NCBI RefSeq assembly: GCF_024763615.1 | Contig: NC_077224.1 | Coordinates: 58,786,712 to 58,850,711 of the forward strand | Origin: Phlebotomus papatasi | Taxonomy: Eukaryota; Arthropoda; Insecta; Diptera; Psychodidae | Direction: 5' to 3' | Length of the DNA stretch: 64,000 nt | Shown: in pieces, positions 25,401-35,120 of the stretch | Numbering within the stretch: position 1 is the stretch's first letter | Layout of the letters: the number at the start of each line of letters is the position of its first letter | Made by a program: the position numbers and the translations under genes | The notes under the pieces: generated by a model | What the model was told of the DNA's origin: nothing | The model's input: the letters and a program-made list of their open reading frames with translations, nothing else | Database searches by the model: none

Positions 25401-28400
25401 CACTACAGAAACTGGAGCAAACTCCTGTACCACAAAATTTCATTTTACAGAAAAATGTTTGTGTATTTATCATGCCAAAAATTGCCTAATTTTCACTTAA
25501 TTCCTGTTGGCACTGTACTTTTTCGAATCACAACACACATGTCTATCGGGAGAGCTTTTTTTCTCAATACGCACTATAATATTGTTGAGAAAACACGCGA
25601 AATACTTTGCGAATTTACAGCACTGAATAGTTTTATTTGCCATTTGACACGTTAAATTACCCCTGAGATATACCCAGCGAGGGGAATATTTTTTATAGGG
25701 ACACTGGAAGTTACTGGAAGTCGGCGTCATATTTTAGTCGTGAGCGAGTAATTTCAGAGTTATTATGACGCCAATTGACTTCAGTAATTGCCGTCATATT
25801 ATTCCTCAATTACCGTCATTCGACTCTCTGACGACCATCATAGGACCCGATTTTGGAATCCAGAATACATATATCCAGCAGTAATCTTACTCCAAATTGC
25901 TATTTGGGGTGCTTTAATTTATTGTAAATTTAAAGAGCTAAAAATTAAAGAAAAACATGTACAGTGTGTAATTTTTAGAAGTGAGCTTTACCACTTGGTA
26001 TGCCAACATTTTCGTAAGCATAACAAAAAATAACGCAAAAATGATTTTGCTGTTTGGGTATTTTTCGTGAAAAGCAGTTAAATAGCTTAAGAACTTTACT
26101 AAATGCATTTCAAATCCATAAATACTGCAATTTTTCTTAAGAACCGTAATCCATGACTCAATACCACTACTATACCCTGTGATTAATGGAGCTATTCTCT
26201 CCCACCATATCAATTAGATAATCCTATATCTTGCTCCTGCGACACCCAAGAGTTATGGGAGTGGCTACGTGACCATCAGAAGTGGATGATGGGTCAGCAT
26301 CATGTGCACTGTGATCAACCGATGGAACTGCGGGGGAGGGTGCTGTTCGAGATGCAGCCTCAGGAATTCTGTGATGCACCACTAATTCTCAAAGTGGCCA
26401 TTCAGGACATTCAGCCCTACTCTGTGATTGTTTCCTGGCAGAGTCGAGAGTATACCGGTCTTACTGGATACCATGTAGTCTTTCACCCTCTCGACATTCT
26501 GGGCAATGAGGTGAGTCCTCATAATTTCTTTCTTTCTTCTTTTTTTTTGCACTTTTAGTTAGCCACAGGAACTTTTCCCGTAACGTCGACTTGAACTTTT
26601 CATGGAGTTTCCAAAGAGATTATAAATTAAAATGAAGAAAAAAAATCCTTCTTCCGCAAGTCAATCGTGTCAAGTATGACAATCTTGCCTCATAAAACTC
26701 GTTCTTTTGCGGTGTTTTGAAGATTTTCAGCACAACTTGAGGTTTTTTAAAATTCTCTCGAATTTTTCTCACTTATCAAGTGCATTATGTATGGTGTACT
26801 TTATTGTTAGCAATACTTATAACTTTGTCACTTAAACTCCGATTTACATCATAATCTCTTTAGCCTTTTGTGGTGGAGCTTCAAACTTTATATGCGCTAA
26901 AATTAATATAAGCTACAACAACGTTATTTGATATTATCCATTTATTTTGTGAGTTCATAGAGTGAACGCTGCTATAAGAACGTTAAAACCCATTAGTCAG
27001 AATAAAAAAAAACCTTGCTTGAAAGCTTAATATTACCGAGTAAATTAATTAAAATCTAATTTCCCTATGGTTTCCAGCACAAAAGGAATATATTTGGTTA
27101 TCATTTCTCCATGCTTCATTGCAATTTTCATTTAGAAATTGAACTTTGATGTCGACAAAAAGCAATATTTTTGCAATATTTTTTATATAATGAAGTTGAA
27201 AAAAAAGTGTATGAACTCAATGAGCTTTTCCATTTTATGAAGTGAAATTGAAGCTTTTAATCACAATAAAAATTTTAGTAATACCATGTAAAAGAATACT
27301 TCTGAGCAAAATATCTCATCACTTTTTGTATCCTTACTTTTTCAGCGCATAATTAATTTAATTGCATAATTTTTTTCTCATGCTTGTGCCATAAACATGC
27401 GATAACTGAGCTTTCAAGGGTGAGAGACTGTAGACAGAAGTGGTGTACAACTAAATGAAAGTCCATTACATGATAAAATGAACTTTGAACGAGTCTCACA
27501 AAGAAATCCATATCAAAGACAACAAGAAAAATCGTTAAAAGCTACAATTAAGAAAAATATTAATAATTCAAAGTGCAGAGCCCCAAATCCCATGCCCTGT
27601 GAAACCCCAGACCAATTGACAAAGCAAAAAAAATCTAGATTTGAGTAGGGGAAGGCGCGCTACCTTCGGCCGACTTATGCTTCGCACAAATCATCTTTTT
27701 CAATGTGTTATAAATGAATTTGGCCCATTATAATATTATATCTTAACTGTGTTATCACACTTGCACATTAAAATTTTAATATGATTCACATTAATTGTCG
27801 CTGGTGAGAGTCTAAATGTGTAATTTGTGTGTTTGAATCATTTTACATTCAAATTCAAATTCAAAGTTTAAGAGCAAATAAATCTATCTATCTAATTAAA
27901 AAAAAAATCTAAAAAAAAATTTGATCTATTTGTTGTTAAAAAGTTAGACTTGGCCCTCAAAGTTTGATATAAATTGATTTATAGCATTAATGTGAAAAAT
28001 TAATACGAATTTCTCTTTAATTTTTTAATGTGAAAAATATTTATGCTTTAGGTAAATTTAAATTTATTTTTGCAGGCCAAGTCCACTTCTTTATCAATAA
28101 ATAGAAAAAACCCAAATATTAATTGACTCAAAGACACAAATAGCATATTTGGACGCTCACAAGCGACAATTAATGTGAATCACATTAAAATTTTAATGCG
28201 CAAGTGTGATAACGCCGTAATAGCTAGTCTAATGCCTCAATTTTTCAGAAGAGATCCATAGGTGAAATTCATAAGAACATAGAGAAAAAATTACGTTGTC
28301 CGAAAATTGAGTCGTCCGAAGGTAGTGCGCTTTCACTCCATGTCAAATGTACAAATCACCACTAACGTGAATTAACACAATATTCAATGAATATGCAATA

Positions 28401-29739
28401 ATATCACCCAAAAAAAGCGAAGAAACATTGTTAGTACTGCACCACAGCTAAATAAGACTGAAGTAAACACGAAGTTCTGCCATATTTCTCGTAAGCAATT
28501 GCTCAATTTTCAACAAAGCAATTTTAACTCAAATCATATTCAAAATTTAACGTATTTAGTGTTAAAATCTTCCAAAAAGAACAAATATTTAGATGGAATT
28601 CATTATTCATCAAATATTAAAATAAAAATCCATCATTTTAATCAATTTATTTTTAGTGTCCAATTTTATCCTCAAAGTGTCCAAAATAAGAAACTGGACA
28701 AAATTATGAGCCTTTCTCCTACATTACGAAAAGTTTTAAAATTTTTTATAAAGTATAACTTTCAAAAGTGGTGTACATATTTCTGAACACTTGTCTCCCT
28801 CTTGAGAGCTTTGAAAAAATTGAGAGTAATATTCTGCGGAAGCATTTCATGAAATCCTCTGCAAATTAAATGGGCTGTTTTCTTTCTGCAAAGTTACATA
28901 ATTTAGTTGTTATCAAGAATCATGAATTCTTCACGAAAAACGTGTGGTAGTTATCTTCCTAATAAATTTACCTTTCTAAAGCCGCAAACGGCGAATTATG
29001 TTGCTTTCAGAAAATCTCTAAAGCTGGGAAATGTGTGAAAGAGATTTGAAAGATAATTTTAGCTAGAAAAAGTTGCAATGCTTGGGAGTACTTAAATTGT
29101 TTCTTTGAACAAATTTGCAATTTTTGTTACGTAAATTGTTATTTTTAGATCTTCACAAAGACTCTCAATCGTTCAGCTAGTTCGACTAAGCTTGTTAAGC
29201 TGGCTTCAAGCACACGGTATAGGATTTGCGTACTGGGTATTGGTAATTGGGTGGCATTCCAACAAGCCCCAATGATAGATCCTGACTCAACGGAATGGTC
29301 ATCTCCTAATCAGATAAGCTCTGGACCAGGTGGAGATTATTTTCCAGGAGAACTTGAGCGGCTCCTGAGTGACAATGCAACGACCAAGTGCCAGGAAGTT
29401 ACGACTTTGGACGCTTCTCCGAGTCTCATGATGGATGATAATGGTGTAGCTGGACAGAGTTTTATACATTCAATTCTGACTAGACGTTTGGGACTGATTG
29501 TTGGCTGCGTATTGGGAATAATTGTTTTCATCGTACTGATATCGGTTTTGGGATGGCTGAAGCTAAAGAAGCAGCGAATTATTGAGGCCAATAAACGTCT
29601 GCAGCCAATGCAACCAGAATTTATAACATACCGACACTTTTCGATTCCCAATGAAGAAGCAAATCGGGTGGATAATTGCCATCCCAATTTCATAGCCACC
29701 AACACCAATTTGCTGGGTATGACGACTCTCAATGCGTAA
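10244..29739 (+). CDS. Large LRR / fibronectin-III type I transmembrane receptor, five coding exons
   Basis: Join of 10244-10439, 16647-16909, 20563-23431, 26218-26510 and 29149-29739. All junctions are GT-AG, phases are 1,0,1,0, and the product is 1403 residues. Residues about 20-38 are a hydrophobic signal peptide. Cysteines 49, 58, 60 and 71 form an LRR N-terminal cap. From about residue 75 to 1105 there are well over 30 LRRs of about 24 residues with the LxxLxLxxNxI pattern. Cysteines 1115, 1117, 1141 and 1161 form the LRR C-terminal cap, with the ELWEWL motif. An FN3-like domain spans about 1164-1255. A transmembrane helix (about 1321-1343) is followed by KLKKQR as stop-transfer and a tail of about 60 residues with no TIR or kinase domain. 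Known family: insect chaoptin, artichoke and CG42346-like LRR adhesion or matrix proteins. I infer a cell-surface adhesion or patterning role; the exact ortholog is not certain, so no symbol is given. There are no frameshifts or internal stops, so the gene looks intact. Confidence 0.9.
11028..12076 (+). mobile_element. D1: about 1.05-kb D-family TA-element, left end damaged
   Basis: Matches the reverse complement of the intact D2 copy over nearly its whole length (TGTTCCAAGTTTGAAGTGCG, AATCCGCCTCAACAGGATGC, GTGAATCAACACAATATTCA). The right end reads GAGCCTTTCCCC|TA. The left TIR is replaced by unrelated DNA. Frames inside are short and not transposase-like. Confidence 0.82.
13659..14171. mobile_element. 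G1: about 510-bp near-perfect palindrome packed with TTCGTAAATG words
   Basis: Ends CAGAAAAAAATATTTTGTA / ACAAAATATTTTTTTCTGTG. The centre is at about 13914 (TTTTTGCCACATAGACAAAAA). The word ACGAACA or its complement occurs many times in each arm, so reading frames across it are internally repetitive but meaningless. Confidence 0.88.
14381..14395. repeat. G15 homopolymer
   Basis: Fifteen consecutive G followed by CAAAAAAAAG. The DNA just before it (AGGCCAAAGGCCTAAGACC) resembles the 3' end of the retroposon at 49079-49247, so this may be a LINE or SINE tail. Confidence 0.8.
14649..15669. mobile_element. H2: second H-type host element, interrupted by palindrome G2
   Basis: Left GGCTATTCCAATGAAAGAA and right TTTTATTGCAATAACACC mirror each other, and TTAGCACAAG / ACAGTAATGTGCTAA also match the H1 layout. 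More diverged than H1. Confidence 0.6.
14921..15448. mobile_element. G2: second full G palindrome
   Basis: 528 bp, ends CACAGAAAAAAATATTTTGT / ACAAAATATTTTTTTTCTGTGTG. Close to G1 throughout, including GTTCGTAAAATGATCAT. Confidence 0.88.
15741..15958. mobile_element. P4: MITE with GGGAAAGTGGGGCGGTTT ends
   Basis: Left GAAAGTGGGGCGGTTT pairs with right AAACTGCCCCACTTCC. About 215 bp, non-coding, in intron 1. Confidence 0.7.
16647..16909 (+). CDS. Exon 2 of LRR receptor: end of N-cap and first degenerate LRRs
   Basis: The acceptor is TTTTGTCCGCAG at 16635-16646. The first two bases complete the split glycine codon and give DDGLFLEC, the end of the N-cap. The exon encodes the early LRR-like strands (SLSVYDF, IRHLQFSHS, LESLSIVNGKL). 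The donor is CAG|GTATGG at 16910, phase 0. The flanking introns are 6.2 and 3.7 kb, so the exon is easy to miss. Confidence 0.86.
17469..17895 (+). mobile_element. C3: intact 427-bp C-family MITE in intron 2
   Basis: Flanked by TA on both sides. Left GGGTAAGTGTGCCAAATTTC, right GTAATTTGGCACACTTACCC. No coding. Reference copy for C1, C2 and C4. Confidence 0.88.
18410..19062. repeat. Diffuse inverted repeat in intron 2
   Basis: CAAAAGTTGATTATTTTTTG-TGAATCAAAAGTTTGTTACCTC (18428-18474) matches the reverse complement of 18988-19055 with several mismatches. A smaller hairpin (AAATTTGTGTCCATATT / AATATGGACATAAATTT) lies at 18490-18563. Confidence 0.55.
19588..19830. mobile_element. Decayed copy of the Tc1-like MITE seen at 50469-50797
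   Basis: ATGACAGATGTCCGCTTCGT, GAATTTGTTCAACGTCT and TCCATTTATTAAACAGAAAC match the 50.5-kb copy. Neither CAGTGCCCGC terminus remains. Confidence 0.65.
20563..23431 (+). CDS. Exon 3 of LRR receptor: main LRR ectodomain
   Basis: The acceptor TTTAAATTAG at 20553-20562 joins in phase 0 and gives GKLTQVPHKALSGLERL, an uninterrupted LRR across the junction. The 2869-bp exon encodes about 956 residues of near-continuous LRRs with the F-containing extracellular type pattern (xxxxxFxxLxxLxxLxLxxN). Several NxS/T sites fall in it. Its base composition is clearly less AT-rich than the introns. The donor is GAAG|GTGAGT at 23432, phase 1. An open frame continues into the intron for 25 codons, but that extension is not LRR-like and the donor is strong. 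Confidence 0.93.
23766..23960. mobile_element. E2: decayed E-family MITE in intron 3
   Basis: Left end TTAGGGGGAAGTGGGGCACT is nearly perfect. The right end is eroded. The internal palindrome around TTTACCATGATGTAATTTAG is still visible. Confidence 0.65.
24987..25230 (-). mobile_element. 5'-truncated non-LTR retrotransposon (LINE), C-terminus of ORF2 and 3' tail
   Basis: On the minus strand a frame reads RRPRPRGRPRTRWLNQIQ, then LERLGIEPEHLPEVAEDRQ and AWAANL, ending at a stop. This is the typical extreme C-terminus of reverse-transcriptase-encoding ORF2 in CR1/L2/RTE-like elements (RGRPRTRW...DRQxW). After the stop comes GGGATAAGCGGTTGAAAATG and a (AATG)n tail, the tail style of these elements. 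Everything upstream of the last 55 or so codons is missing, as expected for a 5'-truncated insertion. It lies antisense inside intron 3 of the LRR gene and is locally GC-richer than its surroundings. Confidence 0.8.
26218..26510 (+). CDS. Exon 4 of LRR receptor: LRR C-terminal cap and start of FN3 domain
   Basis: The pyrimidine-rich acceptor CTATTCTCTC...CAATTAG ends at 26217. With the G carried over from exon 3 it makes DNPISCSCD, the classic start of an LRR C-terminal cap, followed by WEWL and the cap cysteines. After EFCDAPL the sequence becomes FN3-like (SVIVSW, TGYHVVF). It ends at GAG|GTGAGT (26511), phase 0. Confidence 0.88.
27648..28339. mobile_element. Q1: about 690-bp TA-type element with CCTTCGG ends
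   Basis: Left TA|GGGGAAGGCGCGCTACCTTC and right CCGAAGGTAGTGCGCTTTC. Internal arms also pair (ACACTTGCACATTAAAATTT at about 27768 and its complement near 28170-28215). No coding potential. Confidence 0.75.
28342..28719 (+). mobile_element. D3: right part of a D-family element
   Basis: Begins abruptly at TCAAATGTACAAATCACC right after Q1 and continues to GAGCCTTTCTCC|TA. Same orientation as D1. The left two thirds are missing. Confidence 0.78.
29149..29739 (+). CDS. Exon 5 of LRR receptor: end of FN3, juxtamembrane, TM helix, cytoplasmic tail and stop
   Basis: The acceptor GTTATTTTTAG at 29138-29148 joins in phase 0. STRYRICVLGIGN is the typical last strands of an FN3 domain. A serine- and acid-rich spacer with NAT follows, then LGLIVGCVLGIIVFIVLISV as the membrane helix, then basic KLKKQR. 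The tail has a YRHFSIP segment and ends at TAA 29737-29739. I see no known signalling motif in the tail. Confidence 0.9.
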   Translation: MFTKTLNRSASSTKLVKLASSTRYRICVLGIGNWVAFQQAPMIDPDSTEWSSPNQISSGPGGDYFPGELERLLSDNATTKCQEVTTLDASPSLMMDDNGVAGQSFIHSILTRRLGLIVGCVLGIIVFIVLISVLGWLKLKKQRIIEANKRLQPMQPEFITYRHFSIPNEEANRVDNCHPNFIATNTNLLGMTTLNA

Positions 29740-30120
29740 CAAAGTGAAAGGATCCAGTGCAAAGCGTGCTCCGAGAGATACAAGGCCATCATGTATGACG
29801 TTTTCCTCTTCAAGCAATTAAACTAATTGAAAATGAGCCTTTAATTAGTGCGACAGTGCGGAGAATGCGACATTTCTTGAGCATCCCATTCCATCTTCCT
29901 TCATCCCTTCCCATCACACGTCCATATTCCTCATGGGTCGCCTCCCCGGCGTTCATATTGCGGGTGATAATTCATGAATCTGTGGTGAGCGCATGAAAAA
30001 AAAGTATTCCGAGGAAAGAAACAGCGCTGAATGCCCTTTTCGGGATGAAAGATGTAAAAAAAAGTGAATGTGAAAAGGACAAAAAGTAGAGGCAATGCGA
30101 ACCTACCCGGCTGACACATA
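29740..30120 (+). other. Probable 3' UTR of the LRR receptor gene
   Basis: About 380 bases of mixed composition follow the stop, without recognised repeats and unlike the AT-rich DNA after 30250. I see no canonical AATAAA in it, so the cleavage site is unknown. Confidence 0.35.
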
Positions 30121-30689
30121 GGCCTTCTTCTTAGTGATTCGGTATTTCAAGGAATTCTCGTAAGTGTTTCGACGTAGTTGAATTCGTAGACCAAGATTTT
30201 AAACTACCTCTTACGAATAGCAAAGTTTTTCATCCACTTATCACTTAGAATGAGACCTCTGCCTTTGGGAAAAGTCTTTTCGACAAGCCCAAATTCAAAT
30301 TTGTATAATGTCCGATTTAAAATTATATAAAAAATAAGAATGCTACTGCCATGTGAATTGCTTATCTATCCTTAAGTTGAAAGAATAATAATAATATATT
30401 GACCACACAATGCACACAAATTCAAAGAAAAGTATTAAAATTTAAAAACACTGAGTAATATTGACTTGAAAGGATGAAATCGAAAATAGCTTTTTTGTGC
30501 GCAAGTGTTAAAAGAAAATATTATTTGCTGGAAATTGCATATATGCCTTTCAAAGCCCTACATTTTCAAATTGTCCTGTAAGTATTCGTTCAAACGGGAG
30601 TATTTCGAAATATATCTCACGACTGTCATATACGAATAAGACTTGGAAAATCTCACCTAGTCGTTTATTCTTTCGATGAAATCAGTTTA

Positions 30690-31230
30690 AGCAAAAAACG
30701 GTTTAGAATGTGTTGAAAACACGCACAGTTCAAGAATAAGATGGTTCGGATGCTTTAGATTGTTCTAAAACACGCACAGATCAAGAATAATACGATCAAG
30801 ATCATGCTAACTACCCGTACAGCTCAAGCATAAAACTGTTAATATTGTGCTGAAAACACGCACTTGGATTAAACTAAAACGGTTAAGATTAAGAAAACTG
30901 TCAAGAATTTAGATCTGAGCTTATGCTGGATTTTAACCGTTTTAGCAGCATCTTAAGCGTTTTGTGCTAGAACTGTACGTGTTTTTAGCACAATCTTTAT
31001 CTTGAGTTATCTATATTTTATGCACAATCTTAAACATTTCTTAATTGAGCTTAAGTGTTTCTAAAACAGTTTTAACTCTTTTATGTTTAAACTGTGCATA
31101 TTTTCAGGCGAATTTAATCGGATTTATTCTTGAGCCGTGATTGTTTCCAGTGCCATTTTAACCGTTTTGTGGTTGAACTGTGAGTGTTTTCAGCACAATC
31201 TCGAGCGTTTTATACTTTACGTGTGTAGTA
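30690..31230. mobile_element. W1: foldback-like element built from inverted ~45-bp minisatellite units
   Basis: The left half has successive units containing ACACGCACAG, TCAAGAATAA and GGTTAAGAT/TTGTGCT. The right half has the reverse complement units (AACTGTGCGTGTTTTCAGCAC type, TTAACCGTTTT). The orientation switches at about 30910. This is the architecture of Drosophila FB elements, whose long termini consist of short tandem repeats, but no homology to FB is claimed. Confidence 0.7.
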
Positions 31231-31587
31231 GGGGAATTCTGTGATTTTTATAGCATTATCACACGTGAGTTTGAAATCTGACAACGCCAATCGAGCTTTT
31301 TTTCTCATATAACATGAGTTCGAAAATGCAAATAATCTATTTTTTAATGAAATTTCCTTACTTGATGATATAAAGAATTATGCAAATACAGTTCATCTTG
31401 GTTGATTATTTTTATAAAATTCATTGATATTTAAATTGCCAGAAATCTGAAATATTTTCCAAAATATTTCAATCATAAAGTTTTCCAAGTGAAATATGAA
31501 TCTGGGTATAACGCAGTGGGACATTTTCAGTCAGATAGTAAAATTTGGAATCAAAATACTTTGGTCTAAATTGGCATCAACAGCGGA

Positions 31588-31850
31588 ATTAGGCGCATAA
31601 TGGATAAAATGATAGAGGACCCACTCTATATTGCAAGTAGTGTTTCGGGTTCGAATCCCCTTTAGGTTATCAGGAATTTTTTTGGCATAGAAGGTGTTCG
31701 ACTTGCATCAAGTGACTTGTTTTCACAGATGGGACTAACTTCATCCCTGTATAAGAAAAAAATAATAACGAATGTCTAGAAATCCCACTTGTGGGAAGGC
31801 CTAGTTCCTTTATGGGGTATTGTGCCAGCATTATTTTTTTATTACTTCTA
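31588..31850 (+). mobile_element. tRNA-derived SINE with LINE-like 3' end
   Basis: GGGTTCGAATCCC at 31648-31660 is a perfect Pol III B box. GGCGCATAATGGATAAAATG about 55 bp upstream is a plausible degenerate A box. The 3' part, TCTAGAAATCCC, GGGAAGGCCTAGTTCC, ATTGTGCCAGCATTATT, recurs at 61390-61460, where it ends in an (ATT)n tract. I read this as a SINE whose tail is shared with a partner LINE. It is not a tRNA gene: there is no cloverleaf. Confidence 0.62.
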
Positions 31851-31942
31851 TTATGAAACAAATTTTCATTCTCCGATAAGGATTTTGAATTTTATTTAAA
31901 AGAAATGGAAATTTTCACTTAGTTTACAAAAGAGAATTTTAA

Positions 31943-32175
31943 CACTAAACCTACAGACCGTTTTTAGTCGTTTCTCGGTCAAACGACAAATCGCGATAGG
32001 GTAGGATACTCAACAAATTTGTCTTGGAAAATACCAAAAAATTAAAATTGAAACTCTGAAAATATATTACATGCATATTTTAAGAAATTCATAAAGTTTG
32101 ATAGTGACATTGTACCGTTTAAATATGTGTTAATTTTAAACCGGTCAATTTGACCGGGTCATGGTAGGTTTAGTG
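31943..32175. mobile_element. Y: piggyBac-like MITE with TTAA target duplication
   Basis: TTAA|CACTAAACCTAC on the left and GTAGGTTTAGTG|TTAA on the right: perfect 12-bp inverted repeats with TTAA on both sides, the piggyBac signature. Subterminal GGTCAA and TTGACCGG words also pair. 233 bp, non-coding. Confidence 0.85.
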
Positions 32176-32179
32176 TTAA

Positions 32180-34160
32180 ATTAAAACATTTCAATAGATT
32201 ATTTTTAAATATAAGCCCTCTGTTCGAGGTCCATAATGCACGATTAATTAATTTGAACTTACAAAAAGGTAACTTGATTTATCGATTTTCTGAACAAATA
32301 CACTTAGAATTAATTCAATCAACGGTTCAGTATGAAAAAAAAATCAAAAGCATTTTTTCTCTTACTATTTTTTTATTAATATTTTGCGTTGGGCCTAATT
32401 AGTCAATAGTCAGATAATCCATAAATACAGAAAGTTTTTGAAATTTCTAAGTAGGAATATGTATAATAAGGATAATGATCTAATTGAAGCGTAGAAATGA
32501 ACTTTAGAATGAATTTAAAATAAAAATATTGATTCAATTTGACGTAAACTAATAATAAATCACAGGTTTTAAAGTCCAAATTTGTTGTTTTTAAATCCAT
32601 TTTTGGAGATTTTCGCAATAAATCTGAAAAATAATGTGCAATGTTAGCAGTAAAATGCGATCGGCTAAGCAAATTGTGATCTTAGTAGATTCATGACGGA
32701 ATGTCAGCCGGGATAGTTAAAGGAGTAGAAAAAGTGAATCGTTTCACTGCAAAGGATACCATGTAAGATGCTGAATAATGGGGCACCATAAAAGAAGGGC
32801 AAATTAAGACTTACGAGCTTCCAAGTAGAAAAAAAATCACCAACCTCATTAGGATGTCTCTTTCACACTTTCACCCGTTTGAGGCGGGTGGCAAGAGAAA
32901 GGAATTCCTGATGAGAATCTTTCCTACTCATTAACTACCATCTTCCGGAGGCCTGAACATGGTGCAGACATTCTCCCCAAAGGCACTTTTGGATGCCAAC
33001 TCCTTATTCCCCAACAAAATGCCTCACATTCCTGCAATTGTGAGCTCAGTATTTGTATAATTTCGATCGACACCCCACAATTTTTGCCTCTCCGGCGAGA
33101 TTCTGTGGGCACCAGGAGGAATCCTGATGGAAAACCGATGGCAACTTTATGACAAATTGCCCTTCTTCTGCCTCAACGACGCTATACGAGAAAGTTTCCT
33201 TAACAGAAAGGCTCGTTCGTAATTGCAGGGCATGGGTGGAAAATCATGAGAAAAAAACTCATTCATTTTTGGATGTTTCTCTCAGTGAATTTTATGCTCC
33301 ACTTCTTGTCTTTTTCTCAATCTTACTTTTTGTCTCATCCTCCTGCAAATCCTCGAAAGACATTCAGTCAAATTGGGAGAAAGGAAAAAAAATACCCACA
33401 GATTCTTCCCATAATAAACATTTTCCTTTTTGTGTCTCCTCAAGCCACACCATCTTCAGAACAAATAAAATTATTCGTCGATTTTCCACACACATACACC
33501 CAAAGTTTTACCATTTGTGAACATCAAACAAGTATGTGAGGAACTCTTGAGAAAATTAAGCATGCATTATTCAGAGGTAACATCAGCGTTAAAGTATAAA
33601 ATCGATGTGTTTTTGTGTAATGTAAATTTAATGAGGCGATTCTCATCACTGAGATCATCGTTCCAATACATTTTTTATAATACCTTAATTTTAATTTAAT
33701 ATTTATACCTTACACCACATTACAATGATGGAGAAACAATATATACATGATTTAGAAAACATATTGTTTAATTTAGTCATTGTTATAAGTATAACAATAA
33801 AGAGTATTAAATGAGGATACTTTAATCTTGTTTTTTTATTTAAATCAAGGAGAAATATAAAATGTATCAGACAATGTGAGATTTGTTTAGAAAGGTAAGT
33901 TTTCTTCGATAATTAACAAGTAATCGTTTTAATTACATTTTTACATTTTTATGTTTATTTCAGCCATTATGGTGCTATACCAAAAAATACACGTGTCTTT
34001 CAATTGCTTCTGCTTTATCGACTTTAATTTGTGTTGATTTTTGTCTGGAATGTTTTGATTGACAGATGAAGTATGGTTTTTCAATTCGTTTACCATTAAT
34101 TCGCTATGTTAAATCGCTTTTGTGCTTTTGTAAATGGAAAATTTGTGATAATTGAAAACT
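32180..34160. other. Intergenic; less AT-rich island at about 32840-33250
   Basis: 32840-33250 has noticeably more even composition than its surroundings and no repeat I recognise. Frames there are short and domain-free. It could be unrecognised UTR or regulatory sequence. The rest is AT-rich without features. Confidence 0.3.
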
Positions 34161-34409
34161 TTGAGGCAAGTGGGGCAACTTTGAATTGGGGTACCTGTGA
34201 AATATGGCTTTTTCCTTTTTTTCCATCTAAACTCAAAGAAGGAGAAGATATTTAATCCATTTTTACTGCCCGAACTTCACGGAGAGAGCAGTATATAATC
34301 CCTCGATTTTTTCACACCCCTTCCCCCAAAATTTCCACCAGCCACGCCTCAAAGATCACTTTTGTTAACAAATCTTCACGTTTCAGACGATTTCTGAGAA
34401 ATGTCATCA

Positions 34410-35120
34410 CGCTGTTTGTCCGTCTGTCCGTCCGAAGGTCGCCAGCTCTAGAGGTCAAGCGGTTAAAGATAGCGACCTGGGACGTTCGAGGGACACCCCC
34501 ATAAGTCGATCCAAGGATGGTTATCATGCCCCTCATTCCCCCCCCCCACCCATCCCCTTTCTCCCCTCCAAACTATGTTTTAGAGATTACCTAGGCGGAC
34601 ATTTCGTCCTTAGACGAAAATACCGTTGAATCATACCTAATAACGGTTTTGAATCAGTAATGAACCGGTTCGTAACTGATAAATAATTTTTGTACGAAAT
34701 TCAATTAAATTGATTTGAAAGATTCCGGTGATCACCAGATCGACCAGATTCATTTTCGGACCGACAGCTCTGGGCAAGATTAAAAAAGTGTTTTTAGTCT
34801 TGAGGTGAAGAAAAATCTCACTGCGGTGATCACCGGAATCTTTCAAATCAACTCATCACACTAGTTCTTTACCCGTTTCAATTAAATTATTCCTGAGGTG
34901 TATTTTGGGAAATATTTTGAGTGATTTATAAATCGGTTCGAATCGGTTATGTACGGGTAATGAACTGGTTATGTACCAATAAGTAATTTTTGTTCGAATA
35001 TAATTTTTATTAATCTTTAAACTATTTTGTGGAATCTATTGAGTGATTTATGAGTCGATTTAAATCGGTTATGCACCGGTAAACAGATAATGATGCGAAA
35101 TAAGTTTTGAAATATAGCAT
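34410..35120. repeat. J-family dispersed repeat, longer copy
   Basis: Contains TTTGTCCGTCTGTCCGTCCG, AGATAGCGACCTGGGACG, CACCCCCATAAGTCGAT, a C-rich run, then repeated AACCGGTT/ATGAACTGGT words and TATAGCATCTAAGTC, the same order as at 1237-1730. ATCACCGGAATCTTTCAAAT pairs with its complement about 100 bp away. Confidence 0.6.

Larger units (their letters stand above)
23432..26217 (+). other. Intron 3 (2.8 kb)
   Basis: Bounded by GTGAGT and ATTAG. It holds a decayed E-family MITE, a non-LTR retrotransposon 3' end on the opposite strand, and a small inverted repeat at 24768-24832. Around 25720-25840 the motif TGACGGC/GCCGTCA recurs several times. Confidence 0.8.
26511..29148 (+). other. Intron 4 (2.6 kb)
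   Basis: Bounded by GTGAGT and TTTTTAG. It holds the Q1 element with its abutting D3 fragment. 26530-27640 and 28740-29148 hold nothing I recognise. Confidence 0.8.

Noticed and set aside
31648..31660. tRNA gene suggested by GGGTTCGAATCCC
   Set aside because: Only the B box is good; the upstream region cannot form acceptor and anticodon stems, and a LINE-like tail follows, so it is called a SINE.
33149..33520. 123-codon frame
   Set aside because: Overlaps another frame in a different phase; low-complexity FS- and K-rich composition and no family resemblance.
34161..34255. Additional E-family MITE
   Set aside because: Only GCAAGTGGGGCAACTTTGAA and a few following bases match; no right end found, so not listed as an element.
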